A stretch of DNA of 64,000 bases from Lasiosphaeria ovina (GCA_033439765.1 JAULSN010000014.1:124001-188000); one strand, 5' to 3'; positions 29,253-40,397 are shown, numbered from the stretch's first letter. The notes: generated by a model from the sequence alone, not told the origin. Program-made: numbers and translations.

Positions 29253-30256
29253 ATGGCCGACTATAATAGCATGAAGGTGCCGGAGCTTAAGAAGCTATTG
29301 AACGAGCGCGGCCTCACCTCATACAAGCTGGCAATAAAGCCGACCTTATTGTTCGCCTCCAGGACAATGATGAGGAGCAATCCAAATCTGAGGAAGCTCC
29401 CGCCGGTTAGTTTCTCCTATATATGAGGACTCTTCTTTCTGGATGCGCTTCACATACTCGGAATCCTCGTACTTGGTATCTCTTCTGTGTTTTGAAGAAG
29501 CTATCGATCTCGAATCATTCTCTCTTCGAAACCCATATCAAAACATGACTTCCACATGACTATAGCTTCCTCTTTCGAAACCCATATCAAAACATGTCCC
29601 TAGTAACGACTATGGCTCTCGCTAATACTATACTGATTTTGTTATCCATGTCCACCTAGACAAGAAGGATGTTGCCGCTGAAGATGAGATGGACTATGAC
29701 GACCATGACTATCCCAGCTTCAGCAAGGACAAGAAAGATAATGTATTCAGATTACCAAGAAGGCCGACGATGCGCCCGCTGTGGCTGCCCCTGCCGCTTC
29801 CCCGACCGCTGCTCGCACCTCTACCTCGCCAGTGATTGCCAAGAGCACCGCACCCCTGCGACGTCAACATCAACCTCTGCGACCAAGACCACGGCCAAAG
29901 CTGTGGACTCAGTCGTCAATGCCCCTGCCCCTGCCCCAGAGTCGAAGAAGACAGCTGAGGCTGCCACTGCTGCCCCTGTCACTGCAGCTTCCGAAGCCGC
30001 CGCGCCGCCGAGAAAGACGAAGCCGCGAAACAAAGCGAGGCACCATTTTCACAGCACAGCACCTGCCGCCCACCAATGCCAAGACCGAGGCAGAGAAGCA
30101 CGCTTCGGCATTACCACGGATGCGGAAGCGGAAACGGAAACCGACGAGGCCAAAAAGGCAGCACGAGCACGGGCCAATCTGTGCAAATTGCACTACGAGA
30201 ATCCTTGGATGAGGCAAAGGAAGGAAAAGCGAAGGCGAGAGGAGACGTCCATCTAA
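29253..30256 (+). pseudogene. SAP-domain protein of the Tho1/CIP29 type, frameshifted
   Basis: From ATG 29253 (CATAATGGCC) the frame reads ADYNSMKVPELKKLLNERGL, the start of a SAP DNA/RNA-binding domain. A one-base loss near 29332 shifts the frame; the other frame gives GNKADLIVRLQDNDEEQSKS, completing the domain. An intron (29406-29659, GTTAGT...CTAG) is followed by DKKDVAAEDEMDYDDHDYP and Ala/Pro-rich sequence spread over shifting frames, then FGITTDAEAETETDEAKKAA near 30100. The order SAP domain, acidic-alanine linker, repeated R-F-G-I segments matches fungal Tho1-like proteins that act in mRNP assembly. At least three frameshifts make it non-coding. Confidence 0.7.
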
Positions 30257-30870
30257 TATACATGACTGTGGTGCTGAAGAAGGTTCTGTAACTGAAGCAT
30301 GGTGCGTGCGTTGGCCTTGACAATCTGGGAATAGCTTCAGCTTCAGGGGTCAACTAGTACATAATGCATGTCTTGGAATATACCAGTACATGCCACGCCA
30401 CGCCACGCCACGCCACGCCAAACGTAGCCCCACTTCTTCTTTCCGTTTACCAACATGTCGTGTCGTTTGGCAGACTCTGATGCTGCATGTCGGATTACAG
30501 CACACGTAATAGAAACGTGACCTTCATTGCCATGTCCATGTCCGATTTCCGACCAACCCTAATCGCTTCATGGCCGTACAATCATGCACCAAACTAGTGC
30601 CGACCTAGGCTCTTGAACATGGCCAGAAAGCGCAGGTTTTTAAAAGAGATTCACGTCACGGCCGATTGCAACCGAAACCTCAAACTCGCTCTTAATTCCA
30701 TCAGAACATTACACTACACCAAGGATCATAAAAGAGTTTGCATCATGGTTATCGCCAAGGCTAATAACGTAAAGTGAGAACAATCACGACCAAAAGGCTC
30801 GGCTCGGCTCGCCTCTCCAGCGCAACCAATTGGATAATGCTCCCATTTCTAGGCCTTTACCTGCGGTAGG
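30257..30870. other. No recognised gene; CACGC repeat
   Basis: A pentamer run (CACGC, six copies) lies at 30391-30420; the same pentamer runs at 32992-33022. Nothing else recognised. Confidence 0.55.
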
Positions 30871-30872
30871 TA

Positions 30873-31605
30873 CAGTGGGGCTGCAAAAGTTCCGAGTCCG
30901 GGCCACTTTGCGCGAAAACGCGTCAAAGTTCCACAAGGTATCCTTCAACTTCAACCATCAATTGCACGCACACGCAATTTCTATAGGAACTAAATAAAAT
31001 CAGATGCAAAATACTCGCTAGAAGCCAGACTTCATTTTGATGCCTATCATGGCCCCCTAGTACTAGTACTTCGTATACCACCCATCCGCAGCGATAACGA
31101 CAACTGCAGCCAACCTGCGTCGCATGCTCTCAGCTACCTCTTGCCACAGCTCATCTGGAAAATCGTTCCACACTTGCACCGCTGCTGCTTCTCGTAACTG
31201 TGCTAAGCTTTTCTCGTTTTGTGGCATGTCTGAAAGCTCCGGATATCTTTTGCAGATTTCTTCTTTGACAAGTTTAGTTTCCAGAGATTTTCGACAGGAT
31301 TCAGATCAGGCGAATATGGCGGCCAATCCATCAACTCAACGCCCTCCTCTTCAGCCCAAGGGATTAACCAATCTTGGGCGAGAATCGCTACATGCGTACG
31401 AGCGTTATCTTGCATGAATATTGATCCAGCATGGCAAATATTAGGCAATTCGGCCTGAAGGGTTTCGAGTATTCGTTGTGCGTCAACTCCACCACGGGGG
31501 GGAATCAGGATGCCCACCATATAAAGGAACCAGTGAGGATTTTCTGAAAAAGGAAAAGGCCCCCCCAAAACATGTGGCTATATCTCGTTGGTTTGGATTT
31601 AGCCT
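30873..31605 (-). mobile_element. Tc1/mariner element, 3' half
   Basis: TACAGTGGGGCTGCAAAAGT at 30871 is a typical Tc1/mariner end (TA target, then CAGTG). On the reverse strand from about 31600 the transposase reads HMFWGG, then GSIFMQDNARTHVAILAQDW and DWPPYSPDLNPVENLWKLNL. These are the second Asp and the Glu of the DDE triad; by my count 38 residues lie between them. The first Asp and the DNA-binding domain are absent: the element stops at about 31605, where a GC-rich dispersed repeat begins 15 bp later. A C run at 31561 shifts the frame. Upstream of 31200 the C-terminus is degraded. Confidence 0.8.
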
Positions 31606-31620
31606 TGTTTTCCTTCGCGT

Positions 31621-31674
31621 TGCCTCCGGCGGCCCTCCGGGGGCGCCTGCGGCGGGCTGCTCGCTGCGCTCGAA
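31621..31674 (-). repeat. GC-rich dispersed repeat, copy 3
   Basis: Reads TGCCTCCGGCGGCCCTCCGG on this strand; GGGGGCGCCTGC-centre subtype. It marks the break point of the mariner element on its left. Confidence 0.9.
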
Positions 31675-32424
31675 AGGCTGGCGCGGGTGCGGGTGCGGGC
31701 GCTGGCAACGGCGTGGGCAGGCGGCGGGCACTCGTGCGACACACACCGGCGGCTGGCTTTCTTTCTTGCAGCCGTCGCACACGCCCCTCCCTCCTGCGCC
31801 AGAGAACCGACACAACACGCTGCCCTCCTGCGCCAGAGAAACAACACAGCACGCTGCCCTGCCCTGCCCTGCTGCACCAACGAACGAGCGCCCCCCCCTG
31901 CGCCAGACCCGAGCCACGACGCCGCAGACCCTCGACAGAATAGCCACAGACCTCGACAGAATAGCCAGACCCTCGACAGAATAGCCAGACCCTATATCTT
32001 CTCCGTCACCAGACCCCCGAGCCACGCACGATGCCGCAGCCCCTCGACAGAATAGCCACAGCCTGCTCCCCCCCCCGCCCCCGCCGCCGCCGCCGCCGCG
32101 ACAGGCTTCCCCCCGTCGTCCGTCCGTCCAGGCCACAGCTGCGTCTGCGTCTGCGTCTCCTTCTCCCTCGCCCGCCGGTATGCCCCCTATATCTTCTCCA
32201 GCCCCTATATATATCTTCTCCGTCGCCAGGCCCTGCCCTGCCCAGCCCAGCCCAGCGCGTGCAGCCTGCCGCGCCACGGCCCGGCCCGGCCGACACGTTC
32301 CCGCTGCGCGCACACCGTGGCGCCACTGCGTTGCACGGCACGGGAGGCGAGGCAGGCGAGGCGAGGCGAGGTGCGCACGGGCTAGCCAGCCAGCCAGCCG
32401 CCGTGCCGTGCCGTGGCCAGGCTG
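31675..32424. other. GC-rich, no recognised gene; short repeats
   Basis: The block CCTCGACAGAATAGCCA occurs four times at about 31931-32062, and TATATCTTCTCCGTC or a variant at 32001, 32188 and 32208. A 539-codon open frame on the reverse strand spans this block and the GA tract; it is low-complexity (Ser-Leu repeats) and not a gene. Confidence 0.6.
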
Positions 32425-32705
<281 letters not shown>

Positions 32706-32935
32706 TAGAGTACAGTAGACTGCAGCGTAGAGTATAGTGGACTACAGCGTACAGTGGACTGCAGCGTAGACAGCCCAGCGCAGATCCCCCAGTGGCCAGC
32801 CAGCGTGCCGTGGCCAGGCTGACAACAGGGAGAGGGAGACAGAGACAGAGACAGAGACCAGAGTAGAGTGCAGCAGGCTGCAGCGTAGACCAGCCCAGCG
32901 CAGATGCCGTAGTGGCCAGCCAGCCAGCCAGCCAG
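32706..32935 (+). repeat. Duplicated flank of the GA tract
   Basis: The block ACCAGAGTAGAGTxCAG to CAGCCCAGCGCAGAT occurs at about 32699-32786 and 32856-32903. Each is followed by a GTGGCCAGCC word. The CGTGGCCAGGCTG word before the GA tract (32411) recurs at 32808 before a much shorter GAGACA run. The two segments are copies with very different GA-tract lengths. Confidence 0.75.
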
Positions 32936-32991
32936 CCAGCCAGCACGGCTCGACGATGCACATACACGGCGGCGAAAGGGGCAGCATCCAC

Positions 32992-33022
32992 GCCACGCCA
33001 CGCCACGCCACGCCACGCCACG
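32992..33022 (+). repeat. CACGC pentamer repeat
   Basis: Six or seven copies of CACGC, as at 30391-30420. Confidence 0.9.
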
Positions 33023-33035
33023 GGGCGAAGGCTGG

Positions 33036-34077
33036 TGGCCCGGCAACACGCTACGCTACGGTGCCTGGGCCACGCGGGCAGTCTCAGGGGCAGAATATGC
33101 AAGCTGCCGTCTCGAGCAGCGGCGAGCCAGTTTCAGGGGCAGAGACGGACGGGCAAACTTGGAGCATCACCACTCTGTTATCGAGCATCACCACTCTCTT
33201 GGAGCATCATCACTGTTGTACACATGACTCTCTTATTCGAGCATCATCACTCTCTAATTCGAGCATCATCACTATTGTACTGCCGGCTTTCTGCATACGA
33301 GACGTGTGCCGGCCAAGACCATCTTGTTGGCTCCCTTCACGCTGTCTGCCTTGGCGTCACGAACCCTGTCGGCCTGTTGGCCGGCCTCGGTCAGAGACGA
33401 GTCAAGCGTCCCAGGAAGAAGTCGTGACGCAACCCCTTGTCAGTGAACTGGAACAAGTTCACAAAGGCCAGTCGTCCCGTGCTATTCTCGTCCCCGCCCG
33501 GGCAGCCCTCTCGGCCTTGTTCGAGCTGGCGTGGGAGCTCTCAGCCGCGTCTGAGCCTTCGCAATCGCATCATCGGACCTTGACCTTCCTCGTCGTCGTC
33601 GTCGTCGTCGTCGGGCAATTCGGAGACGCAGCAGCCGCGATATTGGCTTTCCCCTGGACTGGACTGCAGTCCCTAGTTCCAACTGCGTGCGTGCGCCCTT
33701 GTCCTGAATCCATGCATTTCCTCGGACCAACAGCCCCGGTCGTGGCGTCGGACGGGAGGAGGCAGCCGAGTTGGACGAGGGGGGTCGGACGAGAGGAGGC
33801 AGCCGAGTTGGACGAGGGGGGTCGGACGAGAGGAGGCAGCCCAGTCGGGCAAGTGAAGTCGACGCAGCCATGGCGAACACGAACACGCAGCTCCTTTCTG
33901 GGGACAGAAATGGAATCTATGGCCGTCTTGCCGTGTCTGGAAAGTGAGGGAGGGGCGCCTGATGGTCTCTCCTCCCATACCTTCTCAAGTAGGACGCACT
34001 CTCGAGCGGTGCTCCGCCATCACAAACATGCATCTTTTCCGTCATGCCGTGCGTGTCTGGAAAGTGTGCTGCTGTCC
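33036..34077. other. No recognised gene; short repeats
   Basis: GAGCATCACCACTCT-like words repeat six times at 33163-33280. A GGGGGTCGGACGAGAGGAGG unit is doubled near 33780-33840. CCGTGTCTGGAAAGTG recurs at 33932 and 34050. Long open frames here are composition effects. Confidence 0.5.
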
Positions 34078-34116
34078 GCGTTCCCGTTCCCGTTCCCGTT
34101 CCCGTTCCCGTTCCCA
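34078..34116 (+). repeat. GTTCCC hexamer repeat
   Basis: Six tandem copies of CGTTCC/GTTCCC. Confidence 0.95.
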
Positions 34117-34753
34117 TAGCTTCCCAGACAGACATTCTCGGGCGACGCTCCGCCGTCGCGAAGAAAAGTACAATCCCTCCCTCAGCATATCGACGCCGAC
34201 AGCTCTGCCTGCAGTCTGCTCGCGCATCACGCTCATGTTCCGCTCCCGGCCCGGCCCTGCTTCATAGTCGGCCAAGGAAGGGGTGGGCGCTCGGCTCGGC
34301 TTCGTCGGCTCGCTTCCATTCGCATTGCGAGCGAGCCAAGAAGCCATTTCTGGCAATTGTCGGGCGGGCAAAAGAAGACGGTAGAATTGAAAGGAATCTC
34401 GGGTGCAAGGCATGTAGTCAGTCGGATTGAGGGCATTCCTACCTACCTACACTACCTTCCCCAGCCGCCACCGACTTGCACGCATCAAGATTGCGCCGAC
34501 GGACCTTGCTATCCCCAGCAAAACTATTCGTTTTCGTTCGCGTCATCCGACACCGACACCGCATGTCCCTTATCTCGCATATCTTCTGCTCTTGCCACAT
34601 CTGCCACCCACTCGCACTCGCACCTGCCGCACCTGCCACACCGCACCTGCCGCACCTGCCACACCGCTTTCCAGTCACACCGCCCTCCTTCAACATTACC
34701 CTCCTTTCGCATTTCACCCCCGTCACCTCGCTCTCCCTTACACATCACTTCTT
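34117..34753. other. No recognised gene
   Basis: Pyrimidine-rich, with short CACCTGCCGCACCTGCCACA repeats near 34620-34670. Probably upstream region of the gene at 35248. Confidence 0.4.
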
Positions 34754-35239
34754 CATCCAAGCACCTCAATCCTGCATCGCCTCGCCAGAGCTAATCGCAC
34801 CACCATCACAGAGCAGCACACGGACGAGCAAGATCATCCAAGCACCTCAATCCTGCATCGCCTCGCCAGAGTTAATCGCACCACCATCACAGAGCAGCAC
34901 ACGGACGAGCAAGATCATCCAAGCACCTCAATCCTGCATCGCCTCGCCAGAGTTAATCGCACCACCATCACAGAGCAGCACACGGACGAGCAAAATCATC
35001 CAAGCACCTCAATCCTGCATCGCCTCGCCAGAGTTAATCGCACCACCATCACAGAGCAGCACACGGACGAGCAAAATCATCCAAGCACCTCAATCCTGCA
35101 TCGCCTCGCCAGAGTTAATCGCACCACCATCACAGAGCAGCACACGGACGAGCAAAATCATCCAAGCACCTCAATCCTGCATCGCCTCGCCAGAGTTAAT
35201 CGCACCACCATCACAGAGCAGCACACGGACGAGCAAAAT
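34754..35239 (+). repeat. 81-bp tandem repeat, six copies
   Basis: Units start at 34754, 34835, 34916, 34997, 35078 and 35159 (CATCCAAGCACCTCAATCCT ...), with one or two substitutions. A seventh, cut-short start (CATCCAAC) at 35240 runs directly into the start codon at 35248. Because 81 is divisible by three, all frames stay open and give 27-residue repeats; no frame is favoured. Confidence 0.98.
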
Positions 35240-35247
35240 CATCCAAC

Positions 35248-36006
35248 ATGTCGAGCACCACAAAAGATATCTTCACCCATCGCGAGCAGGAGCTGCTTGC
35301 AAATGTCATGCTCTGCATCAAGCCATTCCCAACGGTAAGCATGCATTCCTCATTCTCTCCCGCACAAGTCGTCGTCAACGAGCTGTCGCACTGACCGGCC
35401 AATCTCCAGGTCGACTACACCAAGCTGGCCGCCCTCCAGGGAATGACCAACGTGCGCTCGGCGAGCAACGCCTGGGCGGCGTTGAAGAAGAAGATTGAGG
35501 ACTACCAGCGGCGTCGGGAGGACGCCGACGAGCTGTTCGACAGTCCCCCCAAGATCAAGACGGCCCCGCGCAGACGCCCTGATAAGGGCAGCGCCAAACA
35601 CACCAAGAAGACAGTCTTCGAACCCATGGCCTTGTCGTCCGACTCGGACGAGAAGTCCGTGGCGTCGTCGTCCGACGAGGACAAGAAGTCCGTGATCAAG
35701 ACGGCCCCGCGCAGACGCCCTGATAAGGGCAGCGCCAAACACACCAAGAAGACAGTCTTCGAACCCATGGCCTTGTCGTCCGACTCGGACGAGAAGTCCG
35801 TGGCGTCGTCGTCCGACGAGGACAAGAAGTCCGTGGCGTTGTCGTCCGACGAGGACAAGAAGTCCGTGGCGTTGTCGTCCGACGAGGACAAGAAGTCCGT
35901 GGCGTTGTCGTCCGACGAGGACAAGAAGTCCGTGGCGTTGTCGTCCGACGAGGACATGGAGTCCGTGGCGTCGTCGTCCGAGGAGGACAACAAGTCCGTC
36001 GTCTAG
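35248..36006 (+). CDS. Myb/SANT-like nuclear protein with repeated acidic tail
   Basis: Exon 1 is 35248-35334, the intron 35335-35409 (GTAAGC donor, CACTGAC branch, CAG acceptor), exon 2 35410-36006; 227 residues. The N-terminal 55 residues (FTHREQELLANVMLCIK, then VDYTKLAALQGMTNVRSASN and AWAALKKKIEDYQ) form the short helical domain seen in many fungal Myb/SANT-like DNA-binding proteins, where an R-S-A-S-N-A-W motif ends the last helix. A basic linker (KTAPRRRPDKGSAKHTKK) and acidic serine repeats follow. A 47-residue block (from KTAPRRR to DEDKKSV) is present twice (141-bp period at 35554 and 35695), then an 11-residue unit, VALSSDEDKKS, is repeated four or five times. S-S-D-E-D fits casein kinase 2 sites. 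The frame is clean throughout. Likely nuclear; function unknown. Confidence 0.75.
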
Positions 36007-36393
36007 GTAGACGAGTGACATTGGGAGAAACTTGGAGGTACATCTAATCTGGCGCGGGGTGGTGGCAGGACGCAAAGCGGCGAGAGGTGTCCAAAATGGC
36101 AGGTGTGCGCCGCACCTTCTAGAGGCGGGTTACTTTTAAACGTCTAAAATTCGCCCAATAGTATATTACGAAGCCTGACAACTTCTGGAAGACATGGATT
36201 TTTAGCCATGAGGTGACTATGGCGCGTGGTGATGGTGAAAAATAGAAGTGGGTTTTTTTGTCGACGCCCATGTTTAACTCCCCTATTTTATGTCGTAATA
36301 ATTAATAACGTTCAGGGCGAAAGACTACTTCCAAAAAATATCTAGACTTCTCCTTGTCTTGCTCGTCCTCGTTGTCTTTCTCAACCGCCTTTT
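36007..36393. other. No recognised gene; 3' flank of Myb-like gene
   Basis: AT-rich with no repeat structure. Confidence 0.5.
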
Positions 36394-36516
36394 GACTCGG
36401 CAGAAGCAGAGACTTTCTCCTTCTCCTTCTCTTCTCCTTCTCGTCTCCTGCTCGCCCGCCTTCCGAGCGCAGCGAGCAGCCCGCCGCTTTGTGTCTGGAG
36501 GGCCGCCGGAGGCAAA
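36394..36516 (+). repeat. GC-rich dispersed repeat copy 4, with leader
   Basis: The same composite block as 14905-15033: GACTCGGCAGAAGCAGAGAC, a pyrimidine-rich run, then the GC-rich core (36463-36514) of the TTTGTGTCTGG-centre subtype. It is the left border of the 3.2-kb satellite. Confidence 0.9.
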
Positions 36517-38492
36517 ACAAAGAACGACTTGCCCCTTTGTGTCTGGACGAGGCAAAACAAAGAACGGCGTGCCCCTTTGTGTCTGGAGGGCCGCCGGAAA
36601 GAGAAGCAAGAATGTTGCCCCTCTGTCTCGTCCTGTTTGCCGCCGGAAAGAGAAGACCAAGAATGGCTTGCCTCTGTACTCGTTCTTTTTGCCACCACCA
36701 GACGCAAGAGAAGAACAAAGAATGGCTTGCCGCTCTGTGTCTGGAGGGCCGCCGGAAAGAGAAGCAAGAATGTTGGCCCCTTTGTCTGGTGGTGTACTCC
36801 TTCTTTGTGCCGCCAGACGCACGCAGAGAGAAGAACAAAGAATGGCTTGCCCCTCTGTGTCTGGTGGTTTGCTCCTTTCTTTGCGCCGCCAGGGGCAACG
36901 CAGGGCAAAGAGACAAGCAAGAACGGCTTGCCCCTTGGCATGTCCTTGTGTGTCTGGTGCTTCTCCTTCTTTGTGCCGCCAGAGCAGAGCAGGGCGGGCA
37001 AAGAAGCAGGAATGGGCTGTCTGTGTCTGGTGCTTCTCCTTCTTTGTGCCGCCAGAGCAGAGCAGAGCAGAGCAGAGCAGAGCAGGGCAAAGAGAGAAGC
37101 AGGAATGGGCTGGCTGTGTCTGGTGGTTTACTCGTTGCCGCCAGAGCAGAGCAAGGCAAAGAGCACAACCAAGAATGGCTTGCCCGCTGCTGGCCTGTCC
37201 TGTCTGTGTGTTCTGGTGGTTTAGGCAAGGCAAAGCAAAGCAAAGAGCAGAACCAAAGAATGGCTTGCCCGCTGTGTGTCTAGTGGTTTAGGCAAAGCAA
37301 AGCACAGAGCAGAGCAGAGCAGAACCAAGAATGGCTTTGCCCGCTGGCCTGTCTGAGTCTGGTGGTGGTTTACTCGTTGCCGCCAGAGCAGAGCAAGGCA
37401 AAGAGAGTAGCAGGAATGGGCTGCCTGTGTCTGGTGCTTCTCCTTTTTGCCGCCAGAGCAAAGCAAAGCAAAGAGCACAACCAAGAATGGCTTGCCCGTT
37501 GGCCTGAGTCTGGTGGTTTACTCGTTGCCGCCAGAGCAGAGCAGGGCAAAGAGCAGAACCAACAGCCTGCCAGCCAGCCAGCCTGTCTGTCTGTGTGTCT
37601 AGCAGTTTAGGCACAGCAAGGCAAAGAGAAGAGCGGGACAGGGCTTGCCCGTGTATCTGGTAGTCTACTCCTTCTCTCTGCCACTAGAGCCAAAGCACGG
37701 CAAGAGAGGAGAAGCAGGAATGGCTTGCCCGTTAGCCTGGCTGTGTGTTTAGGCAAAGCAAGAGAGAAGAGCGGAACAGGGCTTGCCCGTTGTCTGGTGG
37801 TCTACTCCTTCTTTCTGCCACTAGAGCCAAAGCACGGCAAGAGAGGAGAAGCAGGAATAGCTTGCCCCTTTGTGGCTACTCCTTTTTGCCGCCGCCAGGC
37901 CAAGCTTGGCAAAGCAAAGCAGAGAGAAGAACCAACATGTCCTGCCCGTTGGCCTGGCTGTATGTCTAGGCAAAGCAAAAGAGAAGAGCGGAACATGGCT
38001 TGCCCGTTGGCCTGTCTATGTCTGGTAGTTTACTCCTTACCGCCAGGGCAAAGCAAAGCAGAGAGAAGAACCAACATGTCCTGCCCGTTAGCCTGGCTGT
38101 GTGTTTAGGCAAGGCAAAGCAACAGAGAAGAGCGGAGCATGGCTTGCCGTTGGCCTGTCTGAGTCTGGTGCTTCTCCTTCTTTGTGCCGCCAGAGACAAA
38201 GCAGGGCTGCGAGAAATGGGCTGCCTGTGTCTGGTGCTTCTCCTTCGTTGTGCCGCCAGAGCAGAGCAAGGCAAAGAGCAGGCCTGTCTGTGTGTCTGGC
38301 AGTTTAGGCACAGCAAGGCAAAGAAAGGCTTGCCCGTTCGTTGCCTGGTGGTTTACTCCTTCTTTTTGCCACTAGAGCCAAAGCAAGGCAAGGCAAAGCA
38401 GAGAGAAGAAGCAGGAATGGCGTGCCCGTTAGCCTGGCTGCGTTACTGCGTTACTGCGTGTCTAGGCAAAGCAAGAGAGAAGAGCGAAACAT

Positions 38493-38521
38493 GGCTTGCC
38501 CGTTGGGCCAACGGGCAAGCC
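38493..38521. repeat. 29-bp perfect palindrome 1
   Basis: Arms GGCTTGCCCGTTGG and CCAACGGGCAAGCC around a central G. Lies inside the satellite where a unit meets an inverted partial unit. Confidence 0.95.
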
Positions 38522-38568
38522 GAGTCTGTGGTTTACTCGTTGCCGCCAGAGCAGAGAGAACCAGGAAT

Positions 38569-38597
38569 GGCTTGCCCGTTGGCCCAACGGGCAAGCC
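38569..38597. repeat. 29-bp perfect palindrome 2
   Basis: The same arms as at 38493 but with a central C, so the two palindromes are reverse complements of each other. Confidence 0.95.
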
Positions 38598-39674
38598 GTG
38601 TGTCTAGCAGCAAGGCAAAGAGAAGAACGAAACATGGCCTGCCCGTTGTCTTAACCCTTTCTCCTTTTGCCGCCAGAGGCAGAGCAGAGCAAAGCAAAGA
38701 GAAGAACCAAGAATGTCTTGCCTAACGAGCCTGTCTGTGTGTCTGGTGGTTTAGGCAAAGCAGAGCAAATTACTCCTTTTGCCGCCAGAGGCAGGGCAAG
38801 GCAACAACATGGCTTGCCCGTTGGCCTGTCTGTGTCTGGTGGTTTACTCGTTGCCGCCAGAGGCAAAGCCACCAGACACAAAGAGAAGAAGCAGGAATGG
38901 CTTGCCCCTTTGTGTCTACTCCTTTTTGCCGCCAGGGCAGAGCAAAGCAACAGAGACCCGTCAGCCTGTCTGTGCCTGGTGGTTTACTCCTTTTGCCGCC
39001 CGAGGCTTTTGCCGCCCGAGGCAGAGAGAACCAGGAATGGCTTGCCCGTTGGCCTGGCGAGGTGTCTAGTAGTTTAGGCAAAGCAACACCAACAAGTCCT
39101 GCCCGTTAGCCTGTCTGTGTCTAGTAGTTTAGGCAAACATGGCTTGCCCCTTGGCCTGTCTTTGTGCCTGGCGGTTTACTCCTTTTGCCGCCCGAGGCAA
39201 AGCACGGCAACAGATAAGAACCAACATGTCCTGCCCGTTAGCCAGCCTGTGTCTACTGTGTGTGTCTAGTAGTTTAGGCAAAGCAACAGAGAAGAACGAA
39301 ACCGTCTTGCCCCTTGGCCTGTCTTTGTCTAGTAGTTTAGGCTAGGCAAGGCAACTTCTCTGCTCACATGTCCGGCCCGTTAGCCAGCCTGTGTCTAGTA
39401 GTTTAGCTAAAGCAACTTCTCTGCTCACATGTCTTGCCCGCTAGCCTGTCTGTGTGTCTAGGCTAGCCTGTCTGTGTGTCTAGGCAAAGCAAAAGAGAAG
39501 AACCAACATGGCTTGCCCGTTGGCCTGTCTTTCCTTCGTTTTTTGCCGCCAGGGCAAAGCAAGGCAACTTCTCTACTCACATGTCCTGCCCGTTAGCCAG
39601 CCTGTGTCTAGTAGTTTAGGCAGAGCAAAAGAGATTCCGTTCTTCTTGCCCGTTGGCCTGTCTTTCCTTCGTTT

Positions 39675-39727
39675 TGCCTCCGGCGGCCCTCCAGACACCG
39701 AAGCGGCGGGCTGCTCGCAAGCTCCAA
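39675..39727 (-). repeat. GC-rich dispersed repeat, copy 5
   Basis: Reads TGCCTCCGGCGGCCCTCCAG on this strand, GACACCGAAG-centre subtype. Opposite in orientation to copy 4, it is the right border of the satellite. Confidence 0.9.
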
Positions 39728-39756
39728 AGGCTGGCATGGCAACGCAACGGCGGACG

Positions 39757-39965
39757 GATTAGCACACGTTTGGAGCGCAGCAAGCACGGTTCGGGGTTAC
39801 GTCTTCACGGCTAGTCTAGATACAGAAGCGGGATACTCAACAGACACACTGGCTGGCACACACACAACACCACTCGCTTCCTCGGCGTCACAGCTCCTGG
39901 GCCACGTCCCCCGACCGGCCGCTTTGTGCTGCGCGCTGGGCCGCCGCCTGGCCTCGGGGCGCCGT
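39757..39965 (+). repeat. ~200-bp segmental duplicate (partner 41945-42150)
   Basis: GGATTAGCACACGTTTGGAG, GGCTAGTCTAGATACAGA, CGGGATACTCAACA, GCTGGCTGGCAC and CGCGCTGGGCCG appear in the same order at 41945-42150. The two copies bracket the tandem arrays between them. Confidence 0.75.
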
Positions 39966-39989
39966 CCTGCTGCGCTGCTGGGCGACGTG

Positions 39990-40255
39990 GAGGCTGGGCT
40001 CGGCGTCGCCGTGCGCGGTTCGAGCATGTCGTGTCCGACGAGCACGCGGCCGAGAGGTACGACGAGGACGAGAGCAGCCTGGCTGGGGCGGTCCGGCCCA
40101 CGGCGGCGAGGAAATGGCGCAGACGTCGCCGTGCCCGGTCCGAGAATGTCATGCCGACGAGCACGCGGCTGGCATGTACGGCGAGAACGACGAGAGCCGT
40201 CTGGCTGGGGCGTGCCCGGCCGTGGCGGCGAGGAAATGGCGCAGGTCGTATCTTG
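39990..40255 (+). repeat. ~125-bp tandem duplication
   Basis: Two copies of a block with GTCGCCGTGCxCGGTxCGAG, GCCGACGAGCACGCGGC and GGCGGCGAGGAAATGGCGCA. Confidence 0.8.
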
Positions 40256-40397
40256 GTCCACGCCAGCGCAAACCCAGGCCAAGAGCAAGGTACGGCGACT
40301 GGTATGGCTGCCATCTCCCGCTCAGGGAAGTTCTCGATATACAATATCAGATTCGGGTCAGGGGCAGGAGCAGGGGCAGGAGCAGGGCAGGGGGCTG

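Larger units (their letters stand above)
36491..39674 (+). repeat. 3.2-kb degenerate satellite
   Basis: Dozens of variable units (mostly 70-110 bp) built from the words GGCTTGCCCGTTGGCCTGTC, TGTGTCTGGTGGTTTACTCC, TTTGCCGCCAGAGCAGAGCA and AAAGAGAAGAACCAA. The first units (36491-36600) still carry GTCTGGAGGGCCGCCGGAGG from the dispersed repeat; later units drift. Long Cys/Leu-rich frames on both strands come from this composition and are not genes. Confidence 0.9.

Noticed and set aside
34427..35498. Open frames across the 81-bp repeat as a repeat protein
   Set aside because: All three frames are open because 81 is divisible by three; none joins the downstream gene in frame with supporting structure.
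36302..39081. Many Cys/Leu-rich or Ser-rich frames of 60-310 codons on both strands
   Set aside because: They come from the degenerate satellite, whose low TAA/TGA content keeps several frames open at once. No start context, domain or conservation.
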